Assembly (NCBI GenBank): GCA_017403345.1 | Contig: JAFQOH010000123.1 | Span: forward strand, 1-28,218 | Direction: 5' to 3' | DNA length: 28,218 nt | Origin: RGIG3701 sp017403345 | GTDB taxonomy: Bacteria > Planctomycetota > Planctomycetia > Pirellulales > Thermoguttaceae | Part shown: one piece after another, positions 23,549 through 28,218 of the stretch | How positions within the stretch are numbered: position 1 is the first letter of the stretch | Layout: each line of letters starts with the position of its first letter | Notes under the pieces: generated by a model | Databases searched by the model: none | What the model was told of the DNA's origin: nothing | Seen by the model: the letters and a program-made list of their open reading frames with translations, nothing else | Position numbers and translations under genes: made by a program

Positions 23549-24655
23549 TTAATAAAGTTCCGGATATTCCTTGGAGTGCGCTTCGTAGAGCTCTAGGAAG
23601 GCAGGATCCTGAAGGTCCTGATCTTTTGCTCTCTGGAGCAGTTCCGCCGCCTTTTCATGTTCCCCCTCAAGAGAATACAGAGCACCTTCAAGATAGTCAA
23701 GGTAAACGTCGCTGCCAACGATCCTGCGAGTTTTTCGGACAGAGTCACGAGCTTCCGCGAATCGTTCACTGACAAAATAATAATCAACGAGCAAAAGTTC
23801 GATCCCTACGTATTCCGGAGCCAATCGGCGAACACGTTTTACGTGATTATCCATTTTTTCGATGTATACCTCATATTCATCCGAATCGACCCCTTGCAGA
23901 AGATTCTCGATCAAGGCTTGAGTATAGGCAGCGGCTGCGGGAAGGTAAATGGAATCTGTATCCAATAAATGGGTTTCATAAATGTCGATGATCTCATCAG
24001 TATCCCCATTCATTGTTGCTAGAGTAATCTTTGTGGCATAAGCAGCGGGACTTTCGTAGGAAATATCCGCAAGTTTTGCCCATTCGATCTTGATTCCTTC
24101 GATCATATTTGTAATTGCGATTTCTACTGGGGAGTCACCGCTCGAAGGATTTTCAAACTGTAGGATCTGGACCTCTCCGTTCTCGTCTTTTTCGCAATGA
24201 AACATCCAATAAACCACTCCTCCGGTCGCAATTTCACCACGAAACACGATCCATTGCTTGCCTTGGCGGTTATATACTCCGGAAATTTGAGGTGTAATAT
24301 TCGCCAGAAATGGTTCCATTTCGCTACGGATCTGTTCTTTCACCGTCGGAATATACGTGATGAGCTGATTGGTGATCATACGGACGAGGAACGGACTGAT
24401 CTTTTGCGAAAGTTGAGGATTTGATTTAACAAAATCAAGAAGCTCATCGTGGATCCTCGCTTTAGATTTGTCGATGTCTTGAAATATCAATTCGGCAAGA
24501 CAGCCTGCCATGTCTTCCTGAAGAACTTCCAAAAGCTCCTCACTGTACTCAAGAGCTTCTGCACGGGTCAGTTCCGCTGCATAAATTTTAGCAGCTGCTG
24601 TCAGAGAACATATGCACAGAAATGCAAGCAAGGGGATCAGAAAAAAACGTTTCAT
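23549..24655 (-). CDS. Secreted protein of unknown function, paralogue A
   Basis: A 368-residue protein with a signal peptide (MKRFFLIPLLAFLCICSL, cut near YAA-ELTR). The first half is helical (LTRAEALEYSEELLEVLQEDM), then a beta-rich piece with GKQWIVFRGE, VVYWMFHCEKDENGE and an NPSSGDSPVE block. The C-terminal third (about 255-360) is helical with TPR-like spacing: VRRLAPEYVGIELLLVDYY, ARDSVRKTRRIVGSDVYLD, HEKAAELLQRAKDQDL, ending KEYPELY. It is clearly homologous to paralogue B at 24992-26104 along its full length. No catalytic motif is recognised. AAAGGA lies seven bases before the ATG. It has its own near-consensus promoter and terminator. Likely periplasmic or extracellular. Confidence 0.82.
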   Translation of the reverse strand: MKRFFLIPLLAFLCICSLTAAAKIYAAELTRAEALEYSEELLEVLQEDMAGCLAELIFQDIDKSKARIHDELLDFVKSNPQLSQKISPFLVRMITNQLITYIPTVKEQIRSEMEPFLANITPQISGVYNRQGKQWIVFRGEIATGGVVYWMFHCEKDENGEVQILQFENPSSGDSPVEIAITNMIEGIKIEWAKLADISYESPAAYATKITLATMNGDTDEIIDIYETHLLDTDSIYLPAAAAYTQALIENLLQGVDSDEYEVYIEKMDNHVKRVRRLAPEYVGIELLLVDYYFVSERFAEARDSVRKTRRIVGSDVYLDYLEGALYSLEGEHEKAAELLQRAKDQDLQDPAFLELYEAHSKEYPELY

Positions 24656-24703
24656 CGAATCATCCTTTCATGAGTGTTAAAAATATAGGTATCTTCCCAA
24701 AAT

Positions 24704-24722
24704 ATCTACAAATTTTGTAGAT
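24704..24722. promoter_or_regulatory. 19-bp palindrome, candidate operator of paralogue A
   Basis: ATCTACAAA and TTTGTAGAT flank a single central T, giving a perfect 19-bp inverted repeat. It lies at about +10 to +28 of the transcript predicted from the promoter at 24739-24766 and 49 bp before the start codon. It could be a repressor operator or an RNA hairpin. Confidence 0.6.
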
Positions 24723-24738
24723 AAATTTTGATATGGTC

Positions 24739-24766
24739 ATTATACAATATACACCGTAGTTGTCAA
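24739..24766 (-). promoter_or_regulatory. Consensus sigma-70 promoter of paralogue A
   Basis: Minus-strand TTGACA (24761-24766) and TATAAT (24739-24744), both perfect consensus hexamers, with a 16-bp spacer. Expected to be a strong promoter unless repressed. Confidence 0.85.
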
Positions 24767-24828
24767 GATATTTATTCATTATTTTTCTTTCATTTTCTTG
24801 CAAATGTTTGAAAACAACAGAATCATGA

Positions 24829-24931
24829 CGATTTTGAGAGCTAAAACATGAATATCGCGCAGGTTTCCATATTCTGAAAATTTGGATTTTGTATCATTAT
24901 GCTGTGAATTTTTATGGAGGGCGAGGTTGCC
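24829..24931. repeat. Rearranged relative of the 22950-23126 element
   Basis: The left part (CGATTTTG, GCTAAAA, then AGGTTTCCATA at 24861-24871) matches the right end of the 22950-23126 element. The right part (AATTTGGATTTTGTATCAT, GCTGTGAA, CGAGGTTGCC ending at 24931) matches the reverse complement of its left half. The parts are joined in a different order, as if two element ends met by recombination. It lies between the two paralogues, next to the terminator of paralogue B. Confidence 0.5.
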
Positions 24932-24954
24932 TCAAATCATTTGAAGATTTTCTC

Positions 24955-24981
24955 AAAAAAAGGGAGATCGCTCTCCCTTTT
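24955..24981 (-). terminator. Terminator of secreted paralogue B
   Basis: On the minus strand GGGAGA, loop GCGA, TCTCCC, then seven T (complement of 24955-24961), eleven bases after the stop at 24992. The bases just beyond (AATCATTTGAAG, complement of the transcript) recur beyond the terminator of paralogue A at 23447-23480, showing that flanking DNA was duplicated with the gene. Confidence 0.92.
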
Positions 24982-24991
24982 CGGTTTACAG

Positions 24992-26104
24992 TCAGTCTTG
25001 GTAAAGTTCCGGATATGCCATACGGTGCAGGCGGTATAGCTCCAGGAACATTGGATATTGAAGGTCTTTCTTCTTTGCCATCTTAAACGCGGCCGCAGCT
25101 TTTTCATCCTCTTCAGAGGACATGTAGATAAGTCCCTCAAGAACATCCAGGTACGCATCCTCTCCAATGATCCTGCGGGTCTTTTCGATGGATGCAAGCG
25201 CCTCTTCAAAACGGGCGCACTGGATATTATGATCGATCAGGAGCATCTCGATCCCGACGTAATCCGGAGCAAGACGGCGAACGCGGGCGGCATGCACATC
25301 GATTTTTTTCTGTTCTTCCGCGCTGATGTCCTCGGAAGAGTTGGCGATAAGTGCATTAAGGTAGGAGGCGGCAGCTGCGATATTGAACGACGCATCCTCC
25401 TGAAAATGCGATTCATAAATATCGATGACCAGAGCCATTTGACCGTAAGCGCTTGCCATCGCGATCTGCTGAAGGTACTTAACTTTACTTTCGTAAACGA
25501 TCCCCGCTTCCTGCGCCCATGCCGTCTTGATGTTTTCCGTCATCGTGTGAATGAACGTATCGATAGGAGTCTCACCGGTGGATGGATTGATGAAATCCTT
25601 GATGCATATCTCGCCGTTCGTATCTTTTTCACAATAGATCATAAAGTAAACAATATCTTCTGAACATTCATTACGAATAATGATCCATTGTTTGCCCTGA
25701 TGAGATGAGATTCCCGAATAGCGAGGCGCGAAATCCTCCAAAACAGGAGCGATTTGCGTCGTCAGCTGATCCGCCAATTGCGGCATCATGGAAACGAGCT
25801 GGTTGACCATGCCTTTGATTTGAAACGAAGAATGTTTCTGGGCGACCTCGGGATGCGAGTTCGCAAAAGCAAGAAGATTTTCATGGATCTTGGCTTTTTT
25901 CTCTGTAATACACGGGATCAGCATCTGCTTGACCAGCGTTTCAGCCATGTTTTCCTGCAATTCGGCAGCAATTTCTTTTCCGTATTTGACCGCCTCTTCC
26001 TTCGTCAGCGGTTTGGCAGAAACCTGAGACAGAGGCATAAAAGCCAAAACCATTACGCTTGCGATGACCAAAAGGAAAAACATGATTTTTCCAGCGTATT
26101 TCAT
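24992..26104 (-). CDS. Secreted protein of unknown function, paralogue B
   Basis: A 370-residue protein with a signal peptide (MKYAGKIMFFLLVIASVMVLAF, cut near VSA-KPLT). It shares with paralogue A the order of all blocks: LTKEEAVKYGKEIAAELQENM, GKQWIIIRNE, VYFMIYCEKDTNGE, NPSTGETPID, VRRLAPDYVGIEMLLID, EKTRRIIGEDAYLDVLEG, YPMFLELYRLHRMAYPELY. The helical C-terminus has TPR-like spacing; no enzyme motif is seen. The ATG has AAGGG eight bases upstream. It lies 57 bp behind the zinc-ribbon gene with no promoter of its own in that gap, so the two are probably co-transcribed from the promoter at 26606-26633. Confidence 0.82.
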   Translation of the reverse strand: MKYAGKIMFFLLVIASVMVLAFMPLSQVSAKPLTKEEAVKYGKEIAAELQENMAETLVKQMLIPCITEKKAKIHENLLAFANSHPEVAQKHSSFQIKGMVNQLVSMMPQLADQLTTQIAPVLEDFAPRYSGISSHQGKQWIIIRNECSEDIVYFMIYCEKDTNGEICIKDFINPSTGETPIDTFIHTMTENIKTAWAQEAGIVYESKVKYLQQIAMASAYGQMALVIDIYESHFQEDASFNIAAAASYLNALIANSSEDISAEEQKKIDVHAARVRRLAPDYVGIEMLLIDHNIQCARFEEALASIEKTRRIIGEDAYLDVLEGLIYMSSEEDEKAAAAFKMAKKKDLQYPMFLELYRLHRMAYPELYQD

Positions 26105-26161
26105 ATTTCACACCCTTTCATAAATAATCGAAAACTCCATTTTTTATGACAGTACAGCACG

Positions 26162-26488
26162 CTATTTTGTGCGGTTTTCCTGCTTTTCCAATATCGCTTT
26201 TTGTTTCAGCCCGGCTATACGCTGATTGCTCAAGAACGAGGCCACACCAACACTCACGGCAATGAAAATATACTTCCATTTTTCAAACACCTCTAGGCCC
26301 ATGCTGGTCATCATGCATATTATGATCCCCATCATGACAATGAACAGTAAGACCAATTTGACCAGGAGCCAGCCGATCGAGCAGTAGTAATCATCGGTAA
26401 GATCTCTTTCCAAAACCGAGCCGCATTGAGGGCAAACGTTTTCTTTGATCGTTTTAACGGCCTCACACTTTGTGCAAAATTTTCTCAT
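26162..26488 (-). CDS. Zinc-ribbon membrane protein
   Basis: A 108-residue protein. The N-terminus is a four-cysteine zinc ribbon: Cys5-x2-Cys8 and Cys19-x2-Cys22 (FCTKCE, VCPQCGS). Two membrane helices follow at about 38-60 (WLLVKLVLLFIVMMGIIICM) and 70-90 (WKYIFIAVSVGVASFL), with a short basic tail. This is the layout of the small zinc-ribbon membrane proteins found in many bacteria, whose roles are mostly unknown. AGGAG is six bases upstream of the ATG. It heads the presumed operon with secreted paralogue B, so it may be an accessory factor for that protein, for example in export or anchoring; this is inference. Confidence 0.8.
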   Translation of the reverse strand: MRKFCTKCEAVKTIKENVCPQCGSVLERDLTDDYYCSIGWLLVKLVLLFIVMMGIIICMMTSMGLEVFEKWKYIFIAVSVGVASFLSNQRIAGLKQKAILEKQENRTK

Positions 26489-26566
26489 TTTCTGCTCCTA
26501 CTTCAAGTGTTTAAATTTCGATTGTTTATTGGAATCGTGACGCCAAAACATTCAGTCTGTTTTAGA

Positions 26567-26633
26567 ATCGTTTACTAACGAATTTAAAATCGTTAACTAG
26601 AACAAATTATATCAAAACACTCCATCGTGTCAA
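26567..26633 (-). promoter_or_regulatory. Consensus promoter and operator-like repeats of the zinc-ribbon operon
   Basis: Minus-strand TTGACA (26628-26633) and TATAAT (26606-26611) with a 16-bp spacer, again perfect hexamers. Just downstream is a near-palindrome at 26577-26594 (arms AACGAATTT and AAAATCGTT, one mismatch). The word ATCGTT(T/A)ACTA occurs at 26567-26577 and 26589-26599, exactly 22 bp apart, or two helical turns. This is the pattern expected of a dimeric repressor or two protomers on one face of the DNA. Confidence 0.75.
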
Positions 26634-26669
26634 TGGGGGTGTGTGCAAAATTCTGTTTTTTTGTTTGTT

Positions 26670-27662
26670 TTATGTTGAAATATTTGTTTTTCCTTGCAGT
26701 GTTTTTTCTCTTGCGGCTTCAAGGATCTCGGCGGTCATTTCGGTCCAGAGAACGAGGGAGGGGCCGGGAATGAGGGCGGCTGTGGATTCCGGAATGCGGT
26801 AAATGCGCCCTGTGCGGACGGCTGAGAGCATCGGGAGCGTCTGCCACGCGCGGTCAAGAGACTCTTTCGTCTGCTCTGCGGCTGTGCTGTCCGGAACGAT
26901 CTCAAGGATCACATCCGGATCCATCGCAATGATCCCCTCCTGCGCGATCTTCGGGTATGGCGAGTTCCCTTCGTAAGCATTTTTTCCGCCCGCGAGATCC
27001 AGAAGCGGCTCGCAGAGTCCGTCGTGTCCCGCAGCGTAAACGTCTTCAAGCTGTCCAGAGGCGTAATTTCGGCTCACGACGAGCAGAACACGCAGTTTCG
27101 GCAGCGTCCGCGTCCGTTCCTGAATCACGCGCAGGCGTTCCTTGAGAGAATCGTTAAGTTTTTCCGCTCGTTCGTGGACCTGGAAGCGTTTTCCGAGCGT
27201 CTCGATCCCGGTGAAGACGTCGTCCAGCGTCTCGTCGTGCATCGGCAGCGGATCCCAGCCGAAACTGCGCATCTGCGCCTCTTTATCCGGCTGTCGGCAG
27301 GTCATCAGCACGCAGTCCGGACGGAGTGCCGCGATTTTTTCAAGATTCGGCGCGAAGATCGTTCCGACGGTCGGTTTTGTCTGCGCTTCGGGCGGGTATT
27401 TGCAGTGGTCTGTCACGCCGATGAGATGGTTTTCCAGTCCTAGTGCGTACATCATTTCGGTCATCGCCGGCGAGAGCGAAACGACACGCTGCGGGACGGA
27501 AGATCCTTTTTCCGGATCTGCGGAAGTTCGGGGCCCGTGCGTTTTTTCTCCGCATCCCGTCAGTATGAGGAATGCGCAGAAGAGAAGCATTTCCAATACG
27601 GAAACGGCAGAAACGCTCATGCGGAATGATGGTTCCAGCTTTGAAAGACACGATTTTTTCAA
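26670..27662 (-). CDS. BtuF-like ABC transporter substrate-binding lipoprotein
   Basis: About 330 residues from a TTG at 27662, chosen because AAAGGAG lies eight bases upstream; a GTG at 27701 has no such signal. The TTG start gives a lipoprotein signal peptide (MKKSCLSKLEPS, hydrophobic segment) ending in the lipobox LTGC with Cys37. The mature protein is a helical-backbone class III binding protein: RVVSLSPAMTEMMYALGLENHLIGVTDHCKYPPEA, KIAALRPDCVLMT, and PKIAQEGIIAMDPDVILEIVPD are typical of BtuF and related cobalamin, haem or siderophore binders. The ligand is not decided by sequence. No permease or ATPase gene is adjacent in this window; the other components may lie beyond the right-hand or elsewhere. 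Anchored outside the inner membrane. Confidence 0.85.
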   Translation of the reverse strand: MKKSCLSKLEPSFRMSVSAVSVLEMLLFCAFLILTGCGEKTHGPRTSADPEKGSSVPQRVVSLSPAMTEMMYALGLENHLIGVTDHCKYPPEAQTKPTVGTIFAPNLEKIAALRPDCVLMTCRQPDKEAQMRSFGWDPLPMHDETLDDVFTGIETLGKRFQVHERAEKLNDSLKERLRVIQERTRTLPKLRVLLVVSRNYASGQLEDVYAAGHDGLCEPLLDLAGGKNAYEGNSPYPKIAQEGIIAMDPDVILEIVPDSTAAEQTKESLDRAWQTLPMLSAVRTGRIYRIPESTAALIPGPSLVLWTEMTAEILEAAREKTLQGKTNIST

Positions 27663-27705
27663 AATATTCTCTCCTTTTTTCGATTTATCTGGCAGACTCA
27701 CAGGG

Positions 27706-27721
27706 ATTTTAGCGCTAAAAT
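27706..27721. promoter_or_regulatory. 16-bp perfect palindrome upstream of the BtuF-like gene
   Basis: ATTTTAGCGCTAAAAT is perfectly self-complementary and lies 44 bp upstream of the TTG start. Its size and symmetry suit a regulator binding site. No convincing promoter hexamers were found next to it. Confidence 0.45.
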
Positions 27722-27767
27722 CACAAAAAAATGCACGGAAACATACTGAAAAGAATGGGAAAATTTC

Positions 27768-27880
27768 CTGACGCGAATTTCACGAAAAATACAAAATCAC
27801 ACAAAATGGATCTTGAAATATTTTAAAATCATTTTGTAAAATTCGTTTTTTGTGCTTTTCGTGCTTTTCGTGTTTAAAAT
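27768..27880 (+). repeat. Partial relative of the dispersed intergenic repeat
   Basis: Begins with CCTGACGCGAATTTCACG and AAAATAC, matching the left part of the 24-200 repeat, then diverges into A/T-rich DNA and the repeated phrase GTGCTTTTC. It is the start of a 456-bp repeat mosaic that runs to the end of the window; no gene is supported there. Confidence 0.45.
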
Positions 27881-28061
27881 TTGGCTAAAGGTCCCACGCA
27901 CGATCTTACCCTTCGGGCAAAGATCTGGCTGCCCGTGAAGAGACCGCGGCCGTGAGGAAGGAACATCTTGAAAGTTGTTCCTCCCTCAGACTCCCTCTTC
28001 AAGAACTTTTTAAACTGTTTTCGTGATTTTCGTGGTTAAAATTTAGCTAAAGGTCCCACGC
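27867..28061 (+). repeat. Segment flanked by about 33-bp direct repeats
   Basis: The stretch at 27867-27899 (TTTTCGTG, TTAAAATTT, GGCTAAAGGTCCCACGC) returns at 28029-28061 with only a few differences. Between them are the hairpin repeat at 27954-27987 and one half of an exact 12-bp inverted repeat, CTGGCTGCCCGT (27925-27936); its partner ACGGGCAGCCAG lies just outside at 28073-28084. The layout suggests insertion or recombination at a repeated site. Confidence 0.6.
27954..27987. repeat. Hairpin repeat element, copy 2
   Basis: GAGGAAGGAACA (27954-27965) faces TGTTCCTCCCTC (27976-27987). Compared with copy 1 at 20292-20324, two A-T pairs in the stem have become G-C pairs on both sides, so pairing is kept although the bases differ; one A-C mismatch is new. 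The following GACTCCCT, TTCAAGAAC and TTTTTAAACT also match copy 1. Confidence 0.7.
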
Positions 28062-28206
28062 GCGGCAACATGACGGGCAGCCAGTTTGGGAGGCGTCGCG
28101 TCTCGCGTCGCTTCTAGGATGCGGTGCGTCTCGCGTCGCTTTTGGGAGGCGGCGCGTCTCGCGTCGCTTTTCAAGCAGAGTGTCGCCGCGCGTGGGACCT
28201 TTAGCC
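28045..28206. mobile_element. 162-bp element bounded by 26-bp inverted repeats
   Basis: The left end at 28045-28070 (AGCTAAAGGTCCCACGCGC and on) is the inverted copy of 28181-28206, with two mismatches. A third copy of the same end, GGCTAAAGGTCCCACGC, stands alone at 27883-27899. The interior is a 28-bp tandem array. There is no ORF. It has the form of a small inverted-repeat element or a mobile hairpin; nothing identifies a transposase that would move it. Confidence 0.6.
28085..28168. repeat. Three 28-bp GC-rich tandem repeats
   Basis: Units at 28085-28112, 28113-28140 and 28141-28168, each exactly 28 bp, sharing GCGTCTCGCGTCGCT at the end; units 1 and 3 differ at one position, unit 2 at several. 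The units touch each other with no spacers. Base composition is far more GC-rich than the surrounding intergenic DNA. Confidence 0.85.
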
Positions 28207-28218
28207 AAAAACCTCAAC

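Noticed and set aside
28085..28168. 28-bp repeats as a CRISPR array
   Set aside because: The units are directly adjacent with no spacers, one unit has several differences, and no cas gene is near.
1..28218. tRNA, rRNA or known riboswitch genes
   Set aside because: All intergenic regions were read for cloverleaf-like arms, TTCGA-type T-loops, and cobalamin, TPP or SAM riboswitch words; none was convincing.

Overview
The window looks like a chromosomal segment of a bacterium of the Planctomycetota, probably related to the Pirellulales. The best single clue is the 263-residue protein at 3200-3991. Its start (MRLTLRTLL, then an alpha-helical segment with an AEYLDN block) matches, from memory, a conserved planctomycete protein of unknown function. 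Supporting clues are sparse short operons, many secreted or lipoprotein products, a GH127 enzyme, a sigma factor with a neighbouring anti-sigma-like protein, and an Rne/Rng gene next to a DUF2344 gene. No rRNA, tRNA, phage, IS transposase or CRISPR array was seen.

Layout. 1-444: repeat-rich intergenic DNA with eight T-tracts phased at 11 bp, leading into a secreted multidomain glycosidase-like protein (445-2955). 3200-3991: the planctomycete-type membrane-anchored protein. 4332-7565: hpf, a fructose/Ntr-type PTS EIIA, HPr and enzyme I, a phosphorelay with no permease subunits in view. 7699-10133: DUF2344 protein and RNase E/G, closed by a bidirectional terminator. 10222-11396 (minus): sigma-70-family factor and a small soluble partner candidate. 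11547-14593 (minus): a probable lipid operon, btaA-like then btaB-like then a squalene/phytoene synthase-family gene. 14910-15782 (minus): membrane-anchored ankyrin protein. 15995-19994: sugar isomerase/epimerase-like protein and a secreted GH127 beta-L-arabinofuranosidase, with a candidate 59-codon gene between them on the plus strand. 20394-22751 (minus): ispF and cysS. 22840-23480: a cluster of dispersed repeats including an inverted-repeat-bounded 177-bp element. 23549-26488 (minus): two paralogous secreted proteins of unknown function plus a zinc-ribbon membrane protein, driven by near-consensus promoters. 26670-27662 (minus): BtuF-like lipoprotein. 27760-28218: a mosaic of direct, inverted and 28-bp tandem repeats.

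Regulation. Many minus-strand genes are preceded by a readable -35/-10 pair, and in most the spacer is exactly 16 bp. Several (GH127, secreted paralogue A, zinc-ribbon operon) carry a palindrome of about 18-19 bp just downstream of the predicted transcription start, which looks like an operator arrangement.

The most original parts are the secreted paralogue pair with its zinc-ribbon partner, the hidden small ORF ending at a terminator, the phased T-tracts, and the structured intergenic repeats that show compensatory base changes. All functional names rest on motif recognition by eye; no database search was possible.
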